Below are positions 1-7,808 of a stretch of 64,000 nucleotides of DNA, piece by piece (positions within the stretch are counted from its first letter, which is position 1; each line of letters starts with the position of its first letter). The position numbers and the translations under genes are program-made. The notes beneath the pieces were generated by a model. The model saw nothing but the letters and a program-made list of their open reading frames with translations. It had not been told where the DNA came from and searched no databases. The DNA lies in the NCBI GenBank assembly GCA_947852905.1, contig CANTVF010000003.1, positions 124,001 through 188,000 on the forward strand. The letters are read 5' to 3'. The DNA is from an uncultured Tidjanibacter sp. Lineage in GTDB: Bacteria; Bacteroidota; Bacteroidia; Bacteroidales; Rikenellaceae.

Positions 1-749
1 GACATGTCGCCTATCTCGTCCAGAAACAACGTTCCGCCGTCGGCCTGTTCGAATTTTCCCTTGCGCTGTTTTATCGCCGAAGTGAAAGCACCTTTTTCAT
101 GCCCGAAAAGCTCGCTCTCTATAAGTTCCGAAGGAATAGCGGCACAGTTGACCTCTACGAACGGGCCATCGCAACGGCGGCTCTTCTCGTGCAGCCATCT
201 TGCAACCATTTCCTTGCCCGTTCCGTTGCTTCCCATTATAAGTACCCTCGCATCGGTAGGCGCGACCTTGTCGATAAGTCTGTTCAAATAGGTAACAGCC
301 GCCGATTTTCCGACTATCTCCCCCACACGTATATGCGAAGTTTTCGGACGCCTTACCTGCACAGTTTCCTCACGCGGCCCGTGAGATATGACACCAGTAA
401 CAGGAGGTACCGGACTCGCTGCCGGCGCTTCGGACAACACCTTGCGTATAGTCTCCAACAACCGATTCATATTGATCGGTTTGGGAATAAAATCTACGGC
501 ACCTTGCTGTATGGCCAGAACTGCGCTTTCGGGACTTCCGTCCAGCGACAGTCTGATCCACGGAGTGGACATACGTAAAGGCGAATCAGGTTGCCCGCAC
601 AAGACCAGATCGAACTGCTTGCTCGCATAGATAGTCATGCCGGATATCGTATCCTCAGCCACCTCAACACTGTGTCCTTCAAACTCAAGGCGTTCCCGCA
701 AAGTACTTCGGATACTGCGCGAAGGCTCTATAACCAATATATTAGCCAT
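1..749 (-). CDS. Sigma-54 (NtrC-family) response regulator, C-terminus outside window
   Basis: An enhancer-binding activator that would use ATP hydrolysis to open sigma-54 promoters. Seen: an N-terminal receiver-like domain (about residues 1-115), a linker, then the start of an AAA+ domain with Walker A GSNGTGKE, the loop GAFTSA (the sigma-54-contacting loop, usually GAFTGA) and the start of the Walker B region LFLDEIGDM. The gene runs off the left edge, so the rest of the AAA+ domain and the HTH are missing. Odd: the receiver lacks the usual acidic pair (E8-P9 instead of D-D) and the phosphorylated Asp (G52 in LVLCG), although the Lys in DFIPKP is kept. Start is the ATG at 749, about 65 nt from a palindromic divergent promoter. 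Family certain; phosphorylation-independent control is inferred. Confidence 0.93.
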   Translation of the reverse strand, partial: MANILVIEPSRSIRSTLRERLEFEGHSVEVAEDTISGMTIYASKQFDLVLCGQPDSPLRMSTPWIRLSLDGSPESAVLAIQQGAVDFIPKPINMNRLLETIRKVLSEAPAASPVPPVTGVISHGPREETVQVRRPKTSHIRVGEIVGKSAAVTYLNRLIDKVAPTDARVLIMGSNGTGKEMVARWLHEKSRRCDGPFVEVNCAAIPSELIESELFGHEKGAFTSAIKQRKGKFEQADGGTLFLDEIGDM

Positions 750-781
750 AACAAGTCGGGGGACAAAATATTAAAGCGAAA

Positions 782-845
782 TTGTTTTTTCTGAAAAATC
801 CAATTAACTTTGTACAAAGTTAACGTAATTAGTTTATCCTGTCAA
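782..845. promoter_or_regulatory. Divergent promoter with palindromic overlapping -7 elements
   Basis: The 20-bp perfect palindrome at 804-823 contains TAACTTTG on each strand, separated by two bases (TAACTTTG-TA-CAAAGTTA). Each matches the Bacteroidota -7 consensus TAnnTTTG. A TTG lies 19-20 nt upstream of each copy (782-784 on plus, 845-843 on minus). The plus promoter would serve the DUF4290 gene with a leader of about 180 nt; the minus promoter serves the sigma-54 activator. Mutually exclusive firing is inferred. Confidence 0.65.
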
Positions 846-1001
846 TAGACACGCTGTTTTTTATTTTCCTGAACGTCGATATTCCGATTCTCATTCGACA
901 CGTATCCTGACCGGAACAAAATGCTCTGAGAGACAAAAGGATCAACAATCAGCAAGATTAAAAGTCCACATCCAAGCACAAAAAGCATACCATAAAATTT
1001 A

Positions 1002-1658
1002 ATGGAAAAAAATTATAACGTATACCGCAAAAAATTGCAGTTGCCCGAATACGGCCGCCACATACACCAAATGGTAGACAATCTTATGACCATAGAAAAT
1101 CGCGAAGAACGCAACCGCAAGGCACGTGTGGTGATAAACGTAATGGGCAATCTCAACCCCCTTTTGAGGGATACTCCGGAATTCACCCATAAACTATGGG
1201 ACCACATGTTCATCATGTCCGACTTCAAACTCGACGTGGACTCCCCGTATCCCATTCCCACCTCTATGACGCTTACTCCGGTACCGCGCCGCATGGCCTA
1301 TCCGGACAAAAGAGTGAGTCAGAAACACTACGGCAAATATGTCAAGAACGTGATACAGTCGCTCGAGCATTCGTCCGACAGCGAAGCCGTACACGAAGTG
1401 GTCAGCGACGTAGCCAGATACATGCGTACCAAAAGCTACGAATACAATCAGGAACATCCCAACAACGAAGCTATCATAAAAGATATAAAACGCATGTCGG
1501 ACAACCGCCTGTCTGTCGACGAAGATGCACTGAGTCTCATCAAAAGCGAGTACCGTCAGAACCAGCCTGTCCGCATGAAAAAGAACAACGTATACGCCAA
1601 CAACAAAAAGGGCAACAACAAAAACAATAACCAGAGATACGCACACAAAAAACAGTAA
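1002..1658 (+). CDS. DUF4290 domain protein
   Basis: A cytoplasmic protein of unknown function, 218 residues, that I recognise as DUF4290, a family essentially restricted to Bacteroidota. The start is marked by the typical YRKKLQLPEYGRHIHQMVD stretch, and the body is charged and helical with no signal peptide or membrane segment. The last 30 residues are low complexity, rich in Asn and Lys (KKNNVYANNKKGNNKNNNQ), suggesting a disordered basic tail that could contact nucleic acid; this is inference. It stands alone, divergent from the sigma-54 activator, and the 250 nt that follow contain no gene. No biochemical role can be assigned from sequence. Confidence 0.85.
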   Translation: MEKNYNVYRKKLQLPEYGRHIHQMVDNLMTIENREERNRKARVVINVMGNLNPLLRDTPEFTHKLWDHMFIMSDFKLDVDSPYPIPTSMTLTPVPRRMAYPDKRVSQKHYGKYVKNVIQSLEHSSDSEAVHEVVSDVARYMRTKSYEYNQEHPNNEAIIKDIKRMSDNRLSVDEDALSLIKSEYRQNQPVRMKKNNVYANNKKGNNKNNNQRYAHKKQ

Positions 1659-1883
1659 CCGGCCGCAGCACATGAGACAGCACGGCCGACCGGCACGGCA
1701 TCATTCCCCGACTATAAAAGCGTACTCAACGGATTCTATCCAGTTTTTCAACATACTCACTGCCGCATGCAGTAATATCCCGAGGCCGTTTTACGTTTTA
1801 TTTTATAATCCGATTGGACAAACGTGCCGCCCGCACAACATTATTTATTATACATAATACAATCGGGCACACGGTTTCAGGGT

Positions 1884-1891
1884 TATATTTG
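1884..1891 (+). promoter_or_regulatory. -7 promoter element before the thioredoxin-fold lipoprotein gene
   Basis: TATATTTG matches TAnnTTTG and sits 20 nt before the ATG at 1912. I see no TTTG at the matching -33 distance, so only the -7 half is supported. Confidence 0.4.
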
Positions 1892-1911
1892 CACCACAAA
1901 ACAACTATAAG

Positions 1912-3078
1912 ATGAGAAACACGATGCTGCTTCCGGCAATCACTGCAATAGCGATTCTGGGAGCGTCATGCGACCGTAACGGCGCTAAAGTATCCGGCCG
2001 TCTTCCGGGATCGGTCTCGATGCCGGTAGTTCTGGAACATGTCACCGCCTCCGGCAACGTATCGGCAGATTCCACTACGACTGACAACAAAGGCAACTTC
2101 AAGATGAAGATAACTTTGCCAGACAGCAACGCCACGTTCTACTACCTGAAAGTGGACGGACAGTCGCTACCCTTGTTCATATCCCCTAAAGAACACATAC
2201 GCATAACCTCCCGCTACTGCAATCCGGGCGATTACACCGTCGAGGGCTCCGAAGAATCGGAACTTACCAAGGAAATATACGACATGATGAATGCCGGAGC
2301 GGGCAGACTCGACTCGTTGGGCGCTCTCATATCGACTCCCGGCATAAGCAAAGCCCAACGCAAGGAACACCTCGACCGTTACGTGAGAGAGTTCGGCCGT
2401 CTGAAACGCGACCAGATCAGATTCATCGTAGTAAACAGCACTTCGCTGGCCGCACTGTACGCCCTGTATCAGAGATTTCCCAATGACGAAATGCTGTTCA
2501 GCGGCGACAACGACATAATATACTACCGCATGGTGGCCGATTCGGTATCCAAATACCACCCCGGGTCGCCGTATGTGGCAGCCCTGCGAAGCCAGATCGA
2601 TTCCGAAGATTCCAACGAGGAACTCGCACGCATGGTCTGCGAAAGCATGAAAACGCCGGTGTCCTATCCCGATCTGGCATTGCCCGACATGTACGGCGAG
2701 ACACGCAGGCTGTCCGACGGCAACGGAAAGGTCATTTTGCTCGACTTCTGGCTTTCGGAATCGGCGGCGGCAGCCGTATACAATGCCGAACTGAAGGAAA
2801 TATACGACGAATACGCCGGAAAGGGATTCGAAATATATCAAGTATGTCTGGATACATCCAAACAGCAATGGATCAACGCCGTCCAGACACAGAATCTGCC
2901 GTGGATCTCCGTATGCGACCTCAACGGCATGAACGGAATCGCGCCGAAAATTTACAATATATCGCAGGTACCGGCCAACTACATCATAGACAAATCCGGC
3001 GAGATAGTAGCTCGTAACGTCTCCATAGACGATATGCGCCGCACGGTAGGCAGACTCACCGCCGCCAACGGCAAATAA
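1912..3078 (+). CDS. Thioredoxin-fold (TlpA/AhpC-TSA-like) lipoprotein lacking the CxxC motif
   Basis: A 388-residue exported lipoprotein: signal peptide with lipobox ILGASC (Cys20). Residues about 25-130 resemble the DUF4369 beta domain commonly found before TlpA-like domains in Bacteroidota. The C-terminal third is a thioredoxin fold: VILLDFW (from residue 274), a helix ending in YAGKGFEIYQVCLD, and the cis-Pro strand ISQVPANYIIDKSGEIVARN. The canonical WCxxC that should follow FW is replaced by LSESAAAAV, so a disulfide reductase activity is not expected. It may be a scaffold or binding protein; that is inference. The following lpxH begins 26 nt downstream and is probably cotranscribed. 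Confidence 0.85.
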   Translation: MRNTMLLPAITAIAILGASCDRNGAKVSGRLPGSVSMPVVLEHVTASGNVSADSTTTDNKGNFKMKITLPDSNATFYYLKVDGQSLPLFISPKEHIRITSRYCNPGDYTVEGSEESELTKEIYDMMNAGAGRLDSLGALISTPGISKAQRKEHLDRYVREFGRLKRDQIRFIVVNSTSLAALYALYQRFPNDEMLFSGDNDIIYYRMVADSVSKYHPGSPYVAALRSQIDSEDSNEELARMVCESMKTPVSYPDLALPDMYGETRRLSDGNGKVILLDFWLSESAAAAVYNAELKEIYDEYAGKGFEIYQVCLDTSKQQWINAVQTQNLPWISVCDLNGMNGIAPKIYNISQVPANYIIDKSGEIVARNVSIDDMRRTVGRLTAANGK

Positions 3079-3104
3079 TCCTCATACCGCAAATCCGCCG
3101 CACG

Positions 3105-3863
3105 ATGTACTACTTCGCTTCAGACATACACCTCGGCCTCGCTCCGGCAGAGGTCTCTGCCGCCCGCGAACGTCTGTTCATCGAATGGCTCGAACAGGTT
3201 GCCGCCGACGCAGAAGCCATATTCATCGTGGGCGACATGTTCGATTTCTGGTACGAATATCGCCGGGTAGTGCCGAAAGGGTTCACACGTCTTCTCGGCA
3301 CCTTGTCAGCATTGACAGACCGCGGTGTCCCCGTACATTTCTTTCCCGGCAACCACGACATGTGGGTAGGCGATTACCTGTACCGCGAGTGCGGCGTCAC
3401 GGTACACGACACCGTATGGGAGACACGGCTCTGCGGCAAAAACCTGTTCATCACCCATGGCGACGACATCACGGCACGCGAACACGGCTCTCTCACACGC
3501 CTTATGAACTGGGCTTTCCGCTCGACGACGGTAAGATGGCTATTCTCGCACCTGCTGCATCCCGACGCCGCCATGCGTCTGGGACATGCATGGTCATCGG
3601 ACAGCCGAAAATCGAAATCGGTAAGCCACCGTTTCCTCGGTGAACAAGAACCCATGGTACGTTTTTCGCGACGGTACGCTGCAACGCACGACGTGGATTA
3701 TTTCGTATTCGGACACAACCATTGCGCGGAAATATATCCTCTCGACGACCGTTCCGCGGCCATTTTTCTCGGAGAATGGATAGAAAAACCGACATACGCC
3801 GCTTTAGACGAAACCGGAAAATTCTCGCTGCACCGTTTCCCCGCCGAACGTACTCAATCCTGA
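3105..3863 (+). CDS. lpxH: UDP-2,3-diacylglucosamine diphosphatase LpxH
   Basis: Hydrolyses UDP-2,3-diacylglucosamine to lipid X and UMP, the fourth step of lipid A synthesis, at the cytoplasmic face of the inner membrane. The protein is 252 residues (E. coli LpxH about 240) and carries the complete calcineurin-like metal-binding set: SDIHLG (D7, H9), VGDMFDFW (D44), GNHD (N83, H84), THGDD (H118) and FGHNH (H204, H206). The insertion with RLMNWAFRSTTVRWLFSHLLHP fits the LpxH cap that binds acyl chains. It follows the thioredoxin-fold lipoprotein by 26 nt on the same strand. A general metallophosphatase is less likely given full motif agreement. Confidence 0.93.
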   Translation: MYYFASDIHLGLAPAEVSAARERLFIEWLEQVAADAEAIFIVGDMFDFWYEYRRVVPKGFTRLLGTLSALTDRGVPVHFFPGNHDMWVGDYLYRECGVTVHDTVWETRLCGKNLFITHGDDITAREHGSLTRLMNWAFRSTTVRWLFSHLLHPDAAMRLGHAWSSDSRKSKSVSHRFLGEQEPMVRFSRRYAATHDVDYFVFGHNHCAEIYPLDDRSAAIFLGEWIEKPTYAALDETGKFSLHRFPAERTQS

Positions 3864-3955
3864 ACGCACCGCAATTCACTCTTTTCCCAAAACGACGGCA
3901 CTCTCCGTGCAAAATCGCCGAACACTTCATTTCTGTTTTATTCGGGATAAATTCA

Positions 3956-3963
3956 TAGCTTTG
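3956..3963 (+). promoter_or_regulatory. -7 promoter element before the Gcw_chp-type barrel gene
   Basis: TAGCTTTG matches TAnnTTTG. Transcription would start near 3970, which argues against an in-frame ATG at 3969 as the start of the next gene. The -33 region (TTCTG) is only a partial match. Confidence 0.45.
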
Positions 3964-4055
3964 TACCCGTGAACTACGGACAAACGTTATGCGCATATAC
4001 TTTCCAGCATGCAGACATAACGTTCCGACAACTACCAACTCAAACACGACAAGTT

Positions 4056-4826
4056 ATGATACGCTCAATCGCCCGAAACAAACTCATGCGCATGGCAATA
4101 ACCGTAGCGACGCTCCTGTCGTTCGCCGAAGCCGCCGCACAGGAGAACGACAGCCGCGGAGTAACGTTCAGCGGCAACGCAGACATAGTCAGCAGTTACA
4201 TATGGCGCGGCATGAGGGAGGCCGGCGTCAGCTTCCAGCCTTCGCTGACCATGGAGGTCGCCGGATTTTCTGTTACGGCATGGGGATCGGCCGACTTCGC
4301 AGGAACATCCTATCGGGAAGTAGACCTATCGGTAGCATATCTCATCGGACCGGTCAAAATCTCCGTTCTGGATGCCTACTGCGTAGACTTGAAAGCAGAA
4401 CGTGGACCGGACGGTTACGGGTATTTCCGATACGGCAAAGGATCGCCGCACCGCGTGGAGGCAGGAATAGAATGGCGCATATCGCAAAGGATACCGTTCA
4501 CGGTAGCGTGGTACACGACTCTTACGGGAGGCAACGATTACGACGCCGAAGGGAAACGCACTTTCGCATCGTATCTGGAACTTTCGTATCCGTTCTCCGT
4601 CAAAGGCATCGACCTTAACGCAGGCATAGGCATCGTACCGTGGAGCGCTCCGGGCGTATACGTCGTAGACAACGGATTTCATGTCAACGACATCTTCCTG
4701 AAAGCAGGCCACACATGGAGCATAGAGAACGCAGGTGGAATGAAGATAGGCCTTTTCACGAAAGCGAGCTGGAATCCGGCATTGGAAGACGTCAATGTCA
4801 TGGGGGGAATATCCGTAACGATGTAA
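4056..4826 (+). CDS. Predicted outer-membrane beta-barrel, Gcw_chp/TorF-type
   Basis: A secreted protein of 256 residues with a signal peptide ending near FAEAAAQ, followed by the motif SGNADIVSSYIWRGM and a run of alternating amphipathic strands to the C-terminus, which ends in the barrel-like MGGISVTM. The motif and layout match the Gcw_chp family (putative porins, function unclear). I chose the ATG at 4056 because the promoter lies at 3956-3963; the ATG at 4086, nearer the hydrophobic core of the signal, is an alternative. It is monocistronic: the preceding lpxH ends 190 nt upstream and 730 nt without a plus-strand gene follow. Confidence 0.75.
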   Translation: MIRSIARNKLMRMAITVATLLSFAEAAAQENDSRGVTFSGNADIVSSYIWRGMREAGVSFQPSLTMEVAGFSVTAWGSADFAGTSYREVDLSVAYLIGPVKISVLDAYCVDLKAERGPDGYGYFRYGKGSPHRVEAGIEWRISQRIPFTVAWYTTLTGGNDYDAEGKRTFASYLELSYPFSVKGIDLNAGIGIVPWSAPGVYVVDNGFHVNDIFLKAGHTWSIENAGGMKIGLFTKASWNPALEDVNVMGGISVTM

Positions 4827-5494
4827 CTTCGGCAAGCTGTTACATATCGGACGCCGACTAAATACAAGCCGATTCCGCAATACATACAAAACCAGATTCA
4901 GTACGGTTTGCTTTCCGTACAGTTAATCACACCCGTTAATCGGCCTACCGATTCGGAAACAAAATATCGCTACATATATTGGATATCGCCACAAAACCCC
5001 TGACAATCGCCACGCAGAAGACACAACAACAAATCGGTGTACCTCCCGATACCGACACCACTCCGACAATCCCATTAACAGGACATTAACTTCAACAAGC
5101 AGTTATCCCAACCATTATCCGATATGGGAAAGAGGCCGAAGCATGTAAATCCCGCCGCAGCGATCCGGCTTTTATCACAAACGTACAAGACCGCACTATC
5201 GACAACTCCTTACTTGCTGCAAACACACCCTCTGTGCGTATCGACTGCAACATCCGTAAATGCGGTCGTGCCTACTCTCTAATCGTTACCGCCAAATCAC
5301 GTACCTTCTTACGGAGACAATTTTCCCATTTCGCAATCTATCCCGGTATCAACAGCGATAATATAATCGAGTATCTTGCAGCGTCCCGCCTCCAACTATA
5401 TACAATAAGGGTTCCGCCAATATTCGGATAAAACCTTAAAAGATACATCATGAGATGCATGCGAAACAGCAAGCTGTATCTGCGTTGCTGTAAA
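4827..5494. other. Intergenic stretch with no recognised feature
   Basis: About 670 nt between the barrel gene and the terminator of the DUF3127 gene. Open frames are short and lack family resemblance or good starts. I see no tRNA, repeat or clear promoter. Confidence 0.6.
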
Positions 5495-5536
5495 GACACA
5501 GTCGGCCGGACATACAAATGTCCGGCCGACTGTGTC
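5495..5536 (-). terminator. Terminator of the DUF3127 gene
   Basis: A perfect 19-bp inverted repeat (5495-5513 with 5518-5536) with a 4-nt loop, 18 nt beyond the stop of the minus-strand gene and followed on that strand by TTTA. Confidence 0.75.
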
Positions 5537-5554
5537 AAACGACTTCTCGACGCA

Positions 5555-5917
5555 TCAGAAAGGCAGATCGTCCGCCGGATCGTTGGCATAAGGTACGCCG
5601 TCCTCGGCGAAAGGCGGCATATCGGGTACTGCGGCCGGTTGCGACTGCGCTGCCACACGCGAGAATTTCCATGCTCTGGCCTCCGTAAACCAACGGCCGT
5701 TATACTCGCGCGACTCCAGATTGATCGAAACGGAGACCTTATCCCCCTCGCGAAGAACACCGGCATCCTGTGCCTTGTCACCCCAGAAACCGACGCATAG
5801 TTTCCTGTTGAACTCTCCGGGCAACTCGAACACTACCTCCTGCTTTATCCATTCGCCCCTCTGGCTCGTCCCCTTTACCACTGGCAAAACCCTGTAAACA
5901 ATACCTTCAAAATCCAT
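5555..5917 (-). CDS. DUF3127 protein, SSB-like
   Basis: A 120-residue protein I recognise as DUF3127, a Bacteroidota family predicted to have an OB-fold. Seen: MDFEGIVYRVLPVVKG at the start, a basic WIKQEVVFEL strand, REGDKVSVSINLESREYNGRWFTEARAWKF in the middle, and a disordered acidic C-terminus ending NDPADDLPF. That ending closely resembles the acidic tip of bacterial SSB (DDDIPF), which recruits replication and repair proteins. Single-stranded DNA binding is inferred from fold and tail. The start is the ATG at 5917; an upstream ATG at 5938 would add seven residues not typical of the family. It is alone in its transcription unit and ends in a strong hairpin. Confidence 0.8.
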   Translation of the reverse strand: MDFEGIVYRVLPVVKGTSQRGEWIKQEVVFELPGEFNRKLCVGFWGDKAQDAGVLREGDKVSVSINLESREYNGRWFTEARAWKFSRVAAQSQPAAVPDMPPFAEDGVPYANDPADDLPF

Positions 5918-6119
5918 AATAATATTATTATATCTCAATTCTAAATCAACAAACCGAACAGCAGCTGCAACTTCTTTCTACAAAGATTATGCATGACCGC
6001 TGCCGCAAACGGATCGCCGGTTGCAACCAACAACATACGATTCGAAAACTCGCGAACTCCGCAGTCCCCGACCGCATAGTAAAATTATCCGAAAACCGAC
6101 CGTTTTGCAGGTACAACAG

Positions 6120-6740
6120 CTATTCTTCCACTATACGAATGGAGAGAATCCTGTCGCCGGGACGTATATCGTCTATCACGTCCACCCCCTCCACAACCTT
6201 TCCGAAACAGGTATGCACTCCGTCCAGATGCTGCGTATTGCGTCGGTTGTGGCAAATAAAAAATTGCGATCCGCCCGTATCCTTTCCACGGTGTGCCATG
6301 GAAAGCACACCTCTGTCATGATACTGACGCTCGGCATCCGTCTCGCATTTTATTGTATAGCCGGGACCGCCCGTGCCGTCGCCTTTGGGACAACCGCCCT
6401 GTATCACGAAATCGGGTATGACGCGATGAAACGTCAATCCGTCATAAAAACCGCTTTCGGCCAGCTTTATAAAATTTCCGGCAGTGCCGGGAGTCTCTTT
6501 GGTATAAAGTTCGGCCTTCATATCGCCCTTCTCGGTACTTATTATCGCGTATGTCATAATATTTTCATTTTTGGATTCGGACTTTTCCGCAACCGCTGTT
6601 CCGACAGCAGCCGTATCGTTTGCCGCAGCGGAAGTCTTGCCGGTCTTGCTACCCCCGCGCTGACCGCACGAAACAAGAGAAAGTGCGGCGACCGCAATGG
6701 CCACCGCACCGACTGTCCGTAATATCTTTCCGATATTCAT
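6120..6740 (-). CDS. Cyclophilin-type peptidyl-prolyl isomerase, lipoprotein
   Basis: Catalyses cis-trans isomerisation of X-Pro bonds in exported proteins. A signal peptide with lipobox SLVSC (Cys25) is followed by a short Gly/Ala/Lys linker and a complete cyclophilin domain: [13 protein letters not shown] with the catalytic Arg, a [12 protein letters not shown] loop, [17 protein letters not shown] and [15 protein letters not shown] linker starting with Gln-Arg after the Cys does not suggest inner-membrane retention. It lies 43 nt downstream of an FKBP-type isomerase on the same strand, so two unrelated folding catalysts are probably made together. Start chosen at the ATG at 6740, directly before the hydrophobic signal. 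Confidence 0.92.
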   Translation of the reverse strand: MNIGKILRTVGAVAIAVAALSLVSCGQRGGSKTGKTSAAANDTAAVGTAVAEKSESKNENIMTYAIISTEKGDMKAELYTKETPGTAGNFIKLAESGFYDGLTFHRVIPDFVIQGGCPKGDGTGGPGYTIKCETDAERQYHDRGVLSMAHRGKDTGGSQFFICHNRRNTQHLDGVHTCFGKVVEGVDVIDDIRPGDRILSIRIVEE

Positions 6741-6783
6741 AAAGTTACTTATCCGAAACAGGTTCAAGTTTTATCCCGACGGA

Positions 6784-7542
6784 TTATTTCTTCTCCTCGA
6801 CAGTAGCCTGCGGCGCTGCCGGAATGACTTCGATCAGATCTATATCGAATACCAGAGGTTCGTTGGCGCCGATCTTCGGACCGCCGCCCCTCTTGCCGTA
6901 ACCGAGTTCCGACGGAATGTAAAGTTTGATCTTGCCGCCCTCGCCTACGAGCTGGAGACCTTCGCCCCATCCCTTGACTACTCGGTTCAGACTGAACTGT
7001 GCGGTATCCGCCTTATCGTAATTGCTATCGAACTCGGTACCGTCCTTGAGGGTTCCGCGATATTTAACCCTCACTTCGTCCATAAGGCTGGTAGCCTTCT
7101 TGTCGCTTCCGGGCTCTATGATCTCGTAAAGCAGACCGCTTTCGGTTTTCTGAACGCCCTCTTTCTTGGCCATTTCTTCCATGAATTTCTCTCCTTCCAC
7201 GCGGTTGCGTTCAGGAATACGGACGAGGAAGAAATCCTGCATCACGGTACGCGATTCGGTAAACGTAAGAGTATTCTTATCATTCAGTACATCGCGTATT
7301 GCGGCTATAACCATTTTCTCGTCGAAGTAATCGCCGAGAGTACCCTCGATGCTTTTCAAGTAACGGCCATAGTCCACGCCCACAGCATACGAAAGGGAGT
7401 CGGACGCTGTTTTGAGCTTCGTACCTACTTTACGTTTAGCCGTTTCGCCATTTTCCGTGGTCTGCGCGTTTTCGCCGCTCTGGGAGTTGCAAGCCGTCAG
7501 GCCGAGCGCGAAAACAGAAAGAACGATCAATAACTTTTTCAT
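6784..7542 (-). CDS. FKBP-type peptidyl-prolyl isomerase, Mip/FkpA-like lipoprotein
   Basis: A 252-residue lipoprotein (lipobox LTAC, Cys18) with a Mip-like layout: a helical dimerisation region at about residues 45-135 (SDSLSYAVGVDYGRYLKS...VEGEKFMEEMAKKEGV), the connector TESGLLYEIIEPG, and a C-terminal FKBP domain VRVKYRGTLKDGTEFDSNYD...VVKGWGEGLQLVGEGGKIKLYIPSELGYG...LVFDIDLIEV. All core active-site aromatics for an FKBP are present. It acts in envelope protein folding and is first in a two-gene unit with the cyclophilin. The acidic-rich C-terminal tail is short. A -7 element TAAGTTTG (7624-7617 on minus) lies about 75 nt upstream. Confidence 0.93.
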   Translation of the reverse strand: MKKLLIVLSVFALGLTACNSQSGENAQTTENGETAKRKVGTKLKTASDSLSYAVGVDYGRYLKSIEGTLGDYFDEKMVIAAIRDVLNDKNTLTFTESRTVMQDFFLVRIPERNRVEGEKFMEEMAKKEGVQKTESGLLYEIIEPGSDKKATSLMDEVRVKYRGTLKDGTEFDSNYDKADTAQFSLNRVVKGWGEGLQLVGEGGKIKLYIPSELGYGKRGGGPKIGANEPLVFDIDLIEVIPAAPQATVEEKK

Positions 7543-7616
7543 TTTCTGTTTCTGATTTTTATTTAGTTCATCAATTCGAGTCGCCTATCGTACGGACCTC
7601 GTCCGCCTTATAAATG

Positions 7617-7624
7617 CAAACTTA
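7617..7624 (-). promoter_or_regulatory. -7 promoter element of the isomerase pair
   Basis: TAAGTTTG on the minus strand matches TAnnTTTG. The -33 region is T-rich but has no clean TTTG at the right distance. Confidence 0.4.
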
Positions 7625-7808
7625 ACTATTTTCCATGAAAAACGATTATACGTTTCCCATTTTTTTAGTATCGTTCAAATATTGCCGCATGACACATCGT
7701 ATTGATTAATAACCCATTCACCGCAGAAAGGTTCGCAGGGTCGATAACAAGCCCCCTTTACCCCGAGATTTAACCGCTGACGATCAACACCTTACCGTTC
7801 GAAACAAA

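Noticed and set aside
3969-4055. Upstream ATG for the outer-membrane barrel gene
   Set aside because: It lies at or before the transcription start predicted from TAGCTTTG at 3956-3963 and would bury the signal peptide.
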